A stretch of DNA of 16,306 nt, from positions 1-16,306 of the forward strand of contig DMAO01000366.1 of assembly GCA_003446545.1 (NCBI GenBank). The letters are read 5' to 3'. This DNA comes from Sphaerochaeta sp. (GTDB taxonomy: Bacteria; Spirochaetota; Spirochaetia; Sphaerochaetales; Sphaerochaetaceae). How positions within the stretch are numbered: the stretch's first letter is position 1; each line of letters begins with the position of its first letter. The position numbers were made by a program, and so were the translations under genes. The notes beneath the pieces were generated by a model, which was not told where the DNA came from, made no database searches, and saw only the letters and a program-made list of their open reading frames with translations. Below, piece by piece: positions 7,060-14,940 of the stretch.

Positions 7060-8334
7060 ATGAATATCACTGTAGCCAAAAAACTCTCCAGTCTCTATAC
7101 ACACTACAATGTAAGCATCCGAGACCCCCTATGGAAGGATGTCCACCTCAGTGAGGAACTCAAGCGTATCTATCTCACTCCTGCTGTGCAGAAGCTGGGC
7201 AGGATCAAACAACTCGGGCCCACCTTCCACCTCTACCCGGGGGCAGTACATACCCGCTTAGGCCATAGTCTTGGGGTCTATCATATCAGCTACACCATCC
7301 TGACCAACCTGCTCAGACAATCCTTGAGTAGCGGTGAGGATACTATCCTAAGTGAGGAAGGGATGCGCACCTTCCTTTGTGCATCCCTCCTGCATGATAT
7401 CGGACACTTCCCCTTTGCCCATTCGCTGAAGGAACTACCCCTCCGTTCCCGTGAGACGATAGCCGCCTCATACATTGAAGAGGACCGCCAACTCCATGAT
7501 TCCATCCTAGAATGCGGGTGCTCGCCCTCCCTGGTTGCATCCATCATCGACGAAAGCCTTCCCTCCGGTGATGCTGAGATCCTCTTTTACAGAAGTTTGT
7601 TATCAGGAGCCCTTGACCCGGACAAGCTTGATTACCTCAATCGTGATGCATTTTTCTGTGGGGTCCCCTATGGCATGCAGGATGTCTCCTTCATCACCAA
7701 CCGTCTGATGATCTTCAACGGCAAACCGGCACTTCCTTTCTCTGCTGCAGGGTCAGTGGAGCACCTCTTGTTCAGCAAATATCTCATGTACAAGAACGTC
7801 TACTGGCATACGAGGGTACGCAGTGCTACGGCCATGATCAAGAAGGCGCTGCTCTGCTCTCTGGAGGAGGGCATCCTTGCTCCAGAAGACCTGTATGTCC
7901 TTGATGACGAACAGTTTTTCATGGTCCCCGAGACCCGTACGTTCAAGCCTTTGGCTCTTTTTTCGCAAGTAAAGGACAACAACATGCTCAGCTGTCGTTT
8001 TGAGGAGGATTTTGACATGACACGCATATTGGACAAACAAGCCTCATCATTGTCAGGCCGTCGTGTCATGGAGGAGCATCTTTGGCAGGAGCTTAGCACT
8101 ACCTATAAAAGTTTGGAGAGGTATCAGGTGATCATAGACATTCCTGAACCTATCCTGTTTGAATCTGATATCCCCCTCATACGCAAGGATGGTACGGCCT
8201 TAGCATTCAACAAAGCAGATACGGTTTTTTCACAAGATGTGGGAAAGGTCTTTACAAAGAACCTAAGAAAAACCAGAATCTTCACACCCTCCTATGTAGC
8301 GGCTGAAGTGCTCCTGGAGGCATTGGAGTCCTAA
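7060..8334 (+). CDS. HD-domain metal-dependent phosphohydrolase (dNTPase/SAMHD1-like superfamily)
   Basis: A 424-residue soluble protein with the HD superfamily metal site: His69 in HTRLGHSLGVYH (64-75), His112-Asp113 in LLHDIGHFPFAHS, and Asp188-Lys189 in LDPDKLDYLNRDAF, which parallels the DKWDYFARD segment of SAMHD1. This set H...HD...D coordinates a divalent metal in enzymes that cleave phosphate from nucleotides, and dNTP triphosphohydrolases are the nearest well-studied relatives. The C-terminal half (residues about 205-424) is less familiar and may set specificity or oligomerisation. The substrate cannot be told from sequence alone. The start at 7060 is the first ATG after an in-frame stop, lacks a usable ribosome binding site and coincides with a predicted transcription start. 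A TtcA-like gene follows after 2 nt and is surely cotranscribed. Confidence 0.92.
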   Translation: MNITVAKKLSSLYTHYNVSIRDPLWKDVHLSEELKRIYLTPAVQKLGRIKQLGPTFHLYPGAVHTRLGHSLGVYHISYTILTNLLRQSLSSGEDTILSEEGMRTFLCASLLHDIGHFPFAHSLKELPLRSRETIAASYIEEDRQLHDSILECGCSPSLVASIIDESLPSGDAEILFYRSLLSGALDPDKLDYLNRDAFFCGVPYGMQDVSFITNRLMIFNGKPALPFSAAGSVEHLLFSKYLMYKNVYWHTRVRSATAMIKKALLCSLEEGILAPEDLYVLDDEQFFMVPETRTFKPLALFSQVKDNNMLSCRFEEDFDMTRILDKQASSLSGRRVMEEHLWQELSTTYKSLERYQVIIDIPEPILFESDIPLIRKDGTALAFNKADTVFSQDVGKVFTKNLRKTRIFTPSYVAAEVLLEALES

Positions 8335-8336
8335 CT

Positions 8337-9098
8337 ATGCACGAGCTTCCAGAAAAACTTTCCTATACAAAACTCATCGAGGGGGACATTCCCCCTTGGG
8401 TGAGGCGTTTCATCAAACATACGGGCAAAGCCATCAACACTTATTCCATGATTAGAGAGGGGGAGAAGGTCCTCCTATCCGTCTCGGGAGGCAAGGACTC
8501 GCTCGGACTTGCCTTGGCACTCTCTCTCAGAAGAAAGTGGATGCCCATAGACTATGAACTACAGGCTCTGATGATAAATTGGATAGAGCATCCTATTCCT
8601 GATGAATTTAGGGCAAAACTTGCGCAGTTCTTTGCATCTCTCGATATCGAGTTTTCCATAAAGGATGAACACCAGTACCCTGATTCCTTCAAAGGGGAAT
8701 TCAACTGCTATCTCTGCTCGCGTAATCGTAGGCGTATCCTCTTTGAGGAGTGTGAGAAGAGAGGGATATCTGTCCTCGCTCTGGGTCACCACCTTGATGA
8801 CTTGGTGGAGACGAGTCTCATGAACCTCTGTTTTCGTGGCAATTTCTCTACAATGCAACCGGTGCAACCCTTCTTCGATGGAAAGATCCAGATGATCAGG
8901 CCAATGATAGAAATCCATGAAAACAACCTGAAACAGCTAGTTGCCCACTATAACTTGCCTGTGATAAAACCGGTTTGTCCTTTTGACCAGTCCAATATCC
9001 GCTCCCAAGTAAAACCTCTGGTTAAACAGCTCGTTCACATAGATAAGTTTGCCAGGGAGCATATCTACAATGCCCATACATTTGTAGGTCGGTTGTAA
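8337..9098 (+). CDS. TtcA-like PP-loop ATPase, probable tRNA thiolase
   Basis: A 253-residue member of the adenine nucleotide alpha-hydrolase (PP-loop) family, closest by motifs to TtcA, which makes 2-thiocytidine at tRNA position 32. The PP-loop SGGKDS is at 50-55. CYLCSRNRRR at 124-133 supplies a CxxC (Cys124, Cys127), GHHLDDLVET at 150-159 matches the TtcA GHHRDDxxET motif, and Cys214 lies in KPVCPFDQSN. TtcA holds its [4Fe-4S] cluster with three cysteines, a CxxC pair plus one later Cys, and all three are present here. E. coli TtcA has a CxxC at the later position; here the second Cys is Asp217. The protein is shorter than E. coli TtcA (about 310 residues), mostly at the ends. The ATG sits 2 nt after the HD gene stop with GGAG 8 nt upstream. 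TilS-like lysidine activity is less likely given the cysteines. Confidence 0.88.
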   Translation: MHELPEKLSYTKLIEGDIPPWVRRFIKHTGKAINTYSMIREGEKVLLSVSGGKDSLGLALALSLRRKWMPIDYELQALMINWIEHPIPDEFRAKLAQFFASLDIEFSIKDEHQYPDSFKGEFNCYLCSRNRRRILFEECEKRGISVLALGHHLDDLVETSLMNLCFRGNFSTMQPVQPFFDGKIQMIRPMIEIHENNLKQLVAHYNLPVIKPVCPFDQSNIRSQVKPLVKQLVHIDKFAREHIYNAHTFVGRL

Positions 9099-9118
9099 CT
9101 TATTTGCCTTGTACTAGG

Positions 9119-9148
9119 TTTACAGCTATAGTTCATATGTGTGATTAT
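9119..9148 (+). promoter_or_regulatory. Possible promoter of the outer-membrane protein operon
   Basis: TTTACA (9119-9124), an 18-nt spacer, and GATTAT (9143-9148) preceded by TGT as an extended -10. Transcription would start near 9155, leaving a 20-nt leader that contains GGGAGGAG. The -10 is weak (4 of 6), and I see no terminator between the preceding gene (stop at 9098) and this site, so read-through may also feed the operon. Confidence 0.35.
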
Positions 9149-9174
9149 ATACGGAGAGGGAGGAGAAAGGGCCT

Positions 9175-10596
9175 GTGAACAAAAGGATTTTACTGTTCCT
9201 GTTCGTCATGCTCTTTGTGCTTGTTCTTCTCAACGCAAATGATGCTGCTACAGGAACTGACCTACTACCAAGAAGTGGACAAGCGGAAAGCCCTAGCGTT
9301 ACTAACCCCATTGACCTAGGTCAAGGCCAACTTGAAGATTCCGTTGGGGGTCTTCTTGAAGGTACTGCTACCTCGGATGGCTTTTTCAGCATCTCGTATG
9401 CCCCAGACTTTTCCTTTAACAGACTATCATTCCAACTCGATCTCAAGTTACAGGGTCAGGCTGTTAACGACCCCTTTGGCATCACCCTTGACTTCTCTTA
9501 CTGGGAACTTCCCCCGAGAGAGGCTGATCAGAGCATCGGTGACTATAGTATGGCAGTACTCCTGCATTACAGTTCGTTCATACGGTACATCCAGTGGGGT
9601 GATCGGTATGAACCCATATATGTCCGTTATGGGAAGCTTGCAGGCATCACCTTAGGCGATGGAGCCTTGCTCAATGGGTTCTTTGATCTGGGGGTAGGGA
9701 CACATGTTACTCGACCAGGACTGAACGTCACCCTCGATGGCACGCTCGTCCATGTCTCCAATGCAGGCTTTGAATTTGTCACCAATGACCTTTTTAACCC
9801 AACGCTCTTGGCGTGGAGAATGTACTCACGACCTTTCACCCTGAAGTACCCTGAATCCTATTTCTCACACGTAGAATTTGGGGTTAGTTTTGCTGAAAAC
9901 CCCTCAGTCTCCTTTATTGATAGTGAAAATCCTCACACACGAAAGCTTATTGCCATAGATATGGGAATCCCCTTGGTAGCCCGTAACCACTTCAACCTTG
10001 CCTTCTTTGCTGATCTGCTAATCCAAACTCCAGGAGCCTCCTCTTCGCAACCGACTCTAGCCACCCGCTATGGCATCTTCGGCCATTCGCGAAGCTTCTT
10101 CCTCTTCAATACCAGCCTTACCATTCCCGCCTTCGGTACGTACTATACCGATTATTTTGATTCAGGATTCGAGCAACTGACACAAGCGGATCGAGACAAG
10201 TCAATCCTGTCTGTTGGGTCGATGAGGATTGATATGACGGCGGGTTTGAACTTCACCAAGTTAGGGGCATATCTCAGAACAAGAATTCGCAGTGATTACT
10301 CTAATGGTAATTTCTCCAACTATAAGTTCCAGGCAAATGCACGGATTGACAAACGCTTATTCAATATCGTTTCACTGGACTTGAGCTATGAAAAGCTTTA
10401 TCCTATCCCTACTGGTGGTGACGGTGGTGAAGGGTTTTTTGAAGGCTTGTATACATTGCGTAATGTTGAAATTACCGCATCGACCATCATAAAGATTAAA
10501 CCCTATTCATTTACGATTGGGCTTAGCATGGTTTATGATGATCTAGCCCAATCGACGTTACAAGTAGATACAGCAGTGAGGATTTCAATCCTATAG
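9175..10596 (+). CDS. Probable outer-membrane beta-barrel protein
   Basis: A 473-residue exported protein. Residues 1-23 are a signal peptide (MNKRILLFLFVMLFVLVLLNAN) with cleavage near the Ala-rich NDAA region. The rest is free of helical membrane segments and is full of alternating polar/hydrophobic stretches rich in Tyr and Phe, such as FNRLSFQLDLKLQG, FFSISYAPDFSF and TLRNVEITASTIIKIKPYSF, the pattern of antiparallel barrel strands. A family name is not recognised. The last residues (VDTAVRISIL) end in Leu rather than Phe. The start is GTG at 9175, chosen because GGGAGGAG lies about 9 nt upstream and the protein then begins with a basic Asn-Lys-Arg before the hydrophobic core. The next gene starts 9 nt after the stop and also encodes a barrel protein, so the two may work as a pair at the cell surface. 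Confidence 0.85.
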   Translation: MNKRILLFLFVMLFVLVLLNANDAATGTDLLPRSGQAESPSVTNPIDLGQGQLEDSVGGLLEGTATSDGFFSISYAPDFSFNRLSFQLDLKLQGQAVNDPFGITLDFSYWELPPREADQSIGDYSMAVLLHYSSFIRYIQWGDRYEPIYVRYGKLAGITLGDGALLNGFFDLGVGTHVTRPGLNVTLDGTLVHVSNAGFEFVTNDLFNPTLLAWRMYSRPFTLKYPESYFSHVEFGVSFAENPSVSFIDSENPHTRKLIAIDMGIPLVARNHFNLAFFADLLIQTPGASSSQPTLATRYGIFGHSRSFFLFNTSLTIPAFGTYYTDYFDSGFEQLTQADRDKSILSVGSMRIDMTAGLNFTKLGAYLRTRIRSDYSNGNFSNYKFQANARIDKRLFNIVSLDLSYEKLYPIPTGGDGGEGFFEGLYTLRNVEITASTIIKIKPYSFTIGLSMVYDDLAQSTLQVDTAVRISIL

Positions 10597-10605
10597 GGAG
10601 CAGAT

Positions 10606-12783
10606 ATGAGTCGGGTACGTAAAAGAGTAGTCCTTGCCTTGGTAGTAGCTTTAGTCTTGTCTAGCATTGCTGCCGAGGATTCTGTATTCATTGGTGACGG
10701 TGACATTGGCAGCATCCGTATGTTTGACAGCCAAGGCGTCGCTCTTGATACAACTGTCGAGGTGGCTTCCAATATTGGAGAGGGGTGGATCATACTAAAT
10801 CCAGACTCCCCTATCCTCATCATCACCCCTAAGGGTTCCATCAACCTGTATGAAGATTCCATCCTTATAACAGGGGACCTCATCAGCAACAATCCCAGCC
10901 TCTACCTGGTAAAGGGAAAAGCAACCTTCAACACCTATGATATGGAAGGTGGTACCTTAAGCGTAGCAACTCCGGTATCCCTCTTCAAGCTTACCGGTGA
11001 CGGTGAGATGTTAGTCATCACTGACGATGTTGAAGAATCAGCTACTATATTCAAGGGAGAGGCGACCTCCTACAACTCCATTACCCGTGCTACACGGACT
11101 ATTGGGGCATTTCAGAAATTGGGTATGCAAGAGAGCCAAACAAAACCCAAGCCCGTTGCTGCCGGCTATTACCTCACATACGCCACCTATCCTGATCTCA
11201 TGCTTGCCAAACAGCTGATCAGTGAGATGGCAACGGAAACATTAGAGATACCTTCATTGCCCAAGTTCTCCTCTGCCCTGCAAAGAGCCTTGAAGGTGGA
11301 GCCTCCTAGTATGCAACCGGGGGTAATCATTATGCCATCAAAGGCTCCCTCCTTTGCCTCTGTGGAGGTGACTAAAACAGTCAAGCCACCCATACCATAC
11401 CAGATATCTGTAACGATTGAACCCGTCAAGGTACCCTCTATCCCCCAATCTCTTACCTCTTCGATCATCCCCCGACCAGTAGACCGCATTGTAATAACTG
11501 TACAAGCTATGGCACCTAAAGTCCCTTCTCTTGTGAACATTATTACAGAGGCAGAACCTGAAGTAATCGTCACCACTGCAAAACCTTCATTGATCACATC
11601 TGTTGTGCCGATTGTAGCAGTAAGCGAACCTGCACAGCCTGATGCACCTGAAGCAATTGAAGTGCAGCCTGCAACAACAGAACAAAAAGCTACTGTGGCT
11701 GAAGCAGAGCTCGAACCTGTACAGCCTGTAGCTATCGAAGAGCCCTTGGTAACAACAGAGCCCATACCCCCAGAAGAGACAACCCTCAAACAGGAGAAAC
11801 CCCTAGGTATCATGTTTACCCAGGAAGAGGATAGTAAAGCAGGCTCAGTAGGACTACAAACATCCTATAGCTTCCTCTTCGATGGAACTGATAGCGATAC
11901 CATGCAACATACTCTCACGCTCAAACCGTATGTTACCTACAAGAGTCTTGCCCTCACACTTCAGTCTTCTGTGAGCACTGAAGATTTTTCAAGTTTCAGC
12001 TCAGACGCAACTACCTTACCAACAGGAAACCTTGAGACGCTGGCCTATGGCTTCAAGTTCATCTCATCAGCACGTGTTGGCTATACGACATCTCCCTTCT
12101 TCTTTGCTTTGGACAACAATCAGTACCACGGTACCCTAACCAACCAGTATTTTGCCCCTCGTTTTGGCGAAAATCCCAAGCTGGGACTGTATAATAGGAT
12201 AGAGATGGGGTCTTTCTCTTCTACACTCTACTTTGATGACCTCTATGTAACAAATCTCCTAGCTAGCAAACATCAGTTCTCGTCTTTTTCTCTGGAATAT
12301 GCGAAACAAGAGGGGTATCGTTTCTCGGTTTCCCTTGGGACCCTAGCCAAGATTACACAAACTCAAGTCAATCTTTACCCGAATATTACCTTCCTCCTCC
12401 CCTTGATCGATATCCGCACAACCCAGCTCTCCCTATTGGTATCAGCCAGCGGATATCTTCCAGCATACCCGACCTTTGATTTTGATCAGTTCCTAGACCT
12501 TGGCCTCACCTCCCTGTTCCCAAACTATCAGATGAGTGCTGGCCTATCACTGAAGCAAGGCTCATTCTCAGCGAAGGTACTGGGATCCCTACGTAAGGGT
12601 GAGAATAGGAATCTATTGACCAGTGAACTTCTCGACATGACGATCAATACAGCATCCTACAACTCAATCTTTGACATCTTTGCCGAGACAGGATTTGTAG
12701 GGGAACATTTTGATGCCCGCCTGACGGTGAACCTGCCCTTTGCCAGTGACCTCACCCTCGCTGATGGCGCAGGTGCTTACTAG
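10606..12783 (+). CDS. FecR-domain / outer-membrane barrel protein, cut by an in-frame TAG
   Basis: The open frame gives 725 residues and stops at TAG 12781-12783, but the same frame continues for 94 more sense codons to TAA at 13066. Residues 1-23 are a signal peptide (basic SRVRKR, core VVLALVVALVLSSIAA). Residues about 25-175 resemble a FecR-type beta domain (TLSVATPVSLFKLTGDGEML, ATIFKGEATSYN). Residues about 235-410 form a Pro/Ala/Glu-rich linker with loosely repeated APSF, VPSI, VPSL and KPSL units. From about 415 onward the sequence is barrel-like, with alternating strands rich in Tyr and Phe. As translated here the barrel lacks its last strands and the closing Phe signal used by the BAM machinery. 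The ATG has GGGAG 6 nt upstream and follows the previous gene by 9 nt. It is either a pseudogene or a protein made by TAG read-through; sequencing error is also possible. Confidence 0.8.
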   Translation: MSRVRKRVVLALVVALVLSSIAAEDSVFIGDGDIGSIRMFDSQGVALDTTVEVASNIGEGWIILNPDSPILIITPKGSINLYEDSILITGDLISNNPSLYLVKGKATFNTYDMEGGTLSVATPVSLFKLTGDGEMLVITDDVEESATIFKGEATSYNSITRATRTIGAFQKLGMQESQTKPKPVAAGYYLTYATYPDLMLAKQLISEMATETLEIPSLPKFSSALQRALKVEPPSMQPGVIIMPSKAPSFASVEVTKTVKPPIPYQISVTIEPVKVPSIPQSLTSSIIPRPVDRIVITVQAMAPKVPSLVNIITEAEPEVIVTTAKPSLITSVVPIVAVSEPAQPDAPEAIEVQPATTEQKATVAEAELEPVQPVAIEEPLVTTEPIPPEETTLKQEKPLGIMFTQEEDSKAGSVGLQTSYSFLFDGTDSDTMQHTLTLKPYVTYKSLALTLQSSVSTEDFSSFSSDATTLPTGNLETLAYGFKFISSARVGYTTSPFFFALDNNQYHGTLTNQYFAPRFGENPKLGLYNRIEMGSFSSTLYFDDLYVTNLLASKHQFSSFSLEYAKQEGYRFSVSLGTLAKITQTQVNLYPNITFLLPLIDIRTTQLSLLVSASGYLPAYPTFDFDQFLDLGLTSLFPNYQMSAGLSLKQGSFSAKVLGSLRKGENRNLLTSELLDMTINTASYNSIFDIFAETGFVGEHFDARLTVNLPFASDLTLADGAGAY

Positions 12784-13068
12784 GCTGACTTCAGCCAGCT
12801 CACACTCTCCTACAAGCAGAAGGCAATCACCTTCTCCATGGGTCTGCAGGAGGTGGGCATTGGACAAACAATTTCAGAGGTCGCCGATGGTAGCAAGGAT
12901 CTTCTCGCCCTCTTCGGAGGATCACGCTCAACGTCCTTCCTCTCTGTCGGGTTTACGAAAGGAGACCTTACGATTAAGGCCAAGGCAGCCTACCCGGTCA
13001 GTGTGACCGAATATACGATACCTAAGATTACCCTTACAGCATCCTACAAATTGGGAGTGCAGTTCTAA
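12784..13068 (+). pseudogene. Detached C-terminal barrel segment of the FecR/outer-membrane protein
   Basis: These 94 codons follow the TAG at 12781 in the same frame without another stop until TAA 13066-13068. They read as further barrel strands (FSQLTLSYKQKAITFSMGL, STSFLSVGFTKGDLTIKAKA) and end in ITLTASYKLGVQF. A last strand with a terminal Phe is the classic outer-membrane insertion signal, and the terminator hairpin begins right at the TAA. So this is the natural end of the upstream gene, not a separate gene. An ATG at 12838 could in principle restart translation but has no ribosome binding site and no signal peptide. The full protein would be 820 residues counting the TAG codon. Confidence 0.8.
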
Positions 13069-13098
13069 AGGATAAGGGCCAACGGGCCCTTACCTTTT
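13067..13098 (+). terminator. Rho-independent-type terminator of the outer-membrane protein operon
   Basis: TAAGGGCC (13073-13080) pairs with GGCCCTTA (13085-13092) around an AACG loop. The stem extends by five more pairs, AAAGG (13067-13071) with CCTTT (13093-13097), across one bulged A, and runs into TTTT (13095-13098). It begins inside the TAA stop codon of the full-length frame, supporting 13066-13068 as the original gene end. Its T-run touches the -35 element of the mutL promoter. Confidence 0.8.
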
Positions 13099-13125
13099 GC
13101 CCTAACGGAATAAACATGCTACATT
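13097..13125 (+). promoter_or_regulatory. Predicted promoter giving a leaderless mutL transcript
   Basis: TTGCCC (13097-13102), exactly 17 nt, then TACATT (13120-13125) with TGC before it as an extended -10. Six nucleotides (GTTCCC) separate it from the mutL ATG at 13132, so transcription is expected to start on the A of ATG. No Shine-Dalgarno-like sequence precedes the ATG. The -35 overlaps the end of the upstream terminator. Confidence 0.5.
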
Positions 13126-13131
13126 GTTCCC

Positions 13132-14940
13132 ATGAATATCAAACGACTCGACCCTTTGGTAGCACAGCGTATTGCTGCCGGAGAAGTGATAGAACGACCA
13201 GCGTCTGTAATGAGGGAACTGATAGACAACGCCCTTGATGCCAACTCCACGAGTATTACAGCGAGTGTAGTGGAAGGGGGCTTGGAAGAGATCACCGTCA
13301 TTGATGATGGCGATGGTATAGCAGAGGAGGACCTTCCCCTACTTTGCGAGAGTCATGCCACCAGCAAGGTATCTTCCCTTGATGACCTGTACCAGCTCTC
13401 AACCATGGGCTTTCGGGGAGAAGCGCTCTATAGCATAGCCTCTGTCTCCAAGATAACCATTGCCAGTATGTACAAAGGAACGCAGGCTGCTTGCATTACC
13501 ATCGACAATGGTCACAAGAGCCCAGTTATGCCTGGAGGCCCTGAGCAGGGAACCAAAGTGACAGTGGAAGGCCTCTTCAAGGAGATACCGGCCCGAAGGC
13601 AATTCCTCAAGCGCCCCTCCACAGAAGCGACCATGTGCAAGAACATACTCCTTGAAAAGTCTCTCGCGTTCCCCAAACGTTCATTCAAGTTCTACACAGA
13701 CGGAAAACTACGCCTCGACCTGAATGCCACATCACCAAAAGAGCGAGTTCTCGATGCCCTAGCGACAAGCCAGAACATTATCCCATCAGAGATGCTCGAA
13801 CTTCAGCAGACCGCCGCCCGATTCAGCCTCTATGCGGTCTGCTCCTCCCCTGCAATATTCCGTAGTGACAGATCGCATATAAAGATCTACATCAATGACC
13901 GCCCTATTGAGGACTATGCCCTGGTCCAAGCCGTGACGTATGGCTATGGTGAGCTGTTACCAGGAGGCTCCTTCCCTTACTGTTATCTCTTCATCACCGT
14001 AGACCCTACACTCGTGGACTTCAACATCCATCCCACCAAACGGGAAGCCAAGCTACGCAACAAGGCAGAGATCCATCACCAGATTGTCTCTATGATAGCA
14101 AGCCAGATTAAGGGAACCCTACCCCGCCTTATCAAGGAGGTACAGACGAACCTCACAGAGACAGAACAGAACCTCTTCCCTTCTCCCAACCTTTCAGACT
14201 TCTCACCTACTGCTTCATATGATTCACCTAATTCGCAGGGTATAGGCACTTCTTCCCACGAGAAGGGATATTCCTACACCCACCAGAACAAACCCTCAGA
14301 CCCACTCTGGTTCCAAAAGGCCAAAGAGGCACTGCAAGTGAACAGGATGGAGACATCGCGAAGAAGTGAAGAGATCGATATCTGGGCAGAGCAGACACAA
14401 GAGGAGAGCTTTATCTATCTTGGACAAGCCTTCAACCTCTTCCTTATAGCCCAAAAGGGGGATGAACTCTTTCTAGTGGACCAACATGCAGCCCATGAAC
14501 GCATTCTCTTTGATGCTGTGAGGCTTCGCCAGGAGGTGCAGGCCCTGATGATACCTGTAGAGTTTGAAGTGGAGAGGGATGTCGATACCTACCTACAGGA
14601 GCGACTTGACGTCTATCTTAACCTGGGCATCAAACTTGAAAGGAAAGAACCGCTACAGTGGCAACTTCTTGCCATACCAGCCTTGTACAAATCCATTGAA
14701 AAGGAGGTGGTCTCATTTATCCAAGGCCATGCGGGCGATGCCAAAGAGATAGAGAAAGGTCTCTATGCCATCGTAGCATGCCATGCAGCAATTAAAGGCG
14801 GTGACAATGTTGACCGCACCACTGCAATAGAGTTGCTCAAAAAGGTATTTGCCTTGGAAGATCCCACCTGCCCCCATGGAAGGACCTTTGTAGTGAGACT
14901 CAACAAAGACGAACTTGCTAGGGCTGTTGGGAGGACTTAG
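13132..14940 (+). CDS. mutL: DNA mismatch repair protein MutL with endonuclease motifs
   Basis: A 602-residue mismatch-repair protein that couples MutS mismatch recognition to strand processing. The N-terminal GHKL ATPase is complete: Glu29 and Asn33 in RELIDNALDAN, Asp58 in IDDGDGI, HATSKV, and GFRGEAL. A polar linker rich in Ser, Pro, Asn and Gln separates it from the C-terminal dimerisation domain, which begins near FIYLGQAFNLFLI. This domain carries the nuclease motifs of MutL from organisms without MutH: DQHAAHE (450-456), where the final Glu of DQHAxxExxxxE is Asp461, then ACHAAIK (549-555), and CPHGR (580-584). The start at ATG 13132 gives the usual MNIKRLDPLVAQRIAAGEV N-terminus and has no ribosome binding site. 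The gene end overlaps the convergent lipoprotein gene by 4 nt. mutS is not in the window. Confidence 0.97.
   Translation: MNIKRLDPLVAQRIAAGEVIERPASVMRELIDNALDANSTSITASVVEGGLEEITVIDDGDGIAEEDLPLLCESHATSKVSSLDDLYQLSTMGFRGEALYSIASVSKITIASMYKGTQAACITIDNGHKSPVMPGGPEQGTKVTVEGLFKEIPARRQFLKRPSTEATMCKNILLEKSLAFPKRSFKFYTDGKLRLDLNATSPKERVLDALATSQNIIPSEMLELQQTAARFSLYAVCSSPAIFRSDRSHIKIYINDRPIEDYALVQAVTYGYGELLPGGSFPYCYLFITVDPTLVDFNIHPTKREAKLRNKAEIHHQIVSMIASQIKGTLPRLIKEVQTNLTETEQNLFPSPNLSDFSPTASYDSPNSQGIGTSSHEKGYSYTHQNKPSDPLWFQKAKEALQVNRMETSRRSEEIDIWAEQTQEESFIYLGQAFNLFLIAQKGDELFLVDQHAAHERILFDAVRLRQEVQALMIPVEFEVERDVDTYLQERLDVYLNLGIKLERKEPLQWQLLAIPALYKSIEKEVVSFIQGHAGDAKEIEKGLYAIVACHAAIKGGDNVDRTTAIELLKKVFALEDPTCPHGRTFVVRLNKDELARAVGRT

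Noticed and set aside
11187..11813. A 208-codon minus-strand frame rich in Gly, Ser and Thr opposite the FecR linker
   Set aside because: It mirrors the repetitive Pro/Ala/Glu linker codons and has no ribosome binding site; the sense protein has a signal peptide and domain structure.
12838..13068. A separate small gene of 76 residues in the mutL-upstream region
   Set aside because: It is in frame with the interrupted outer-membrane protein, lacks a ribosome binding site and signal peptide, and reads as the missing barrel end.
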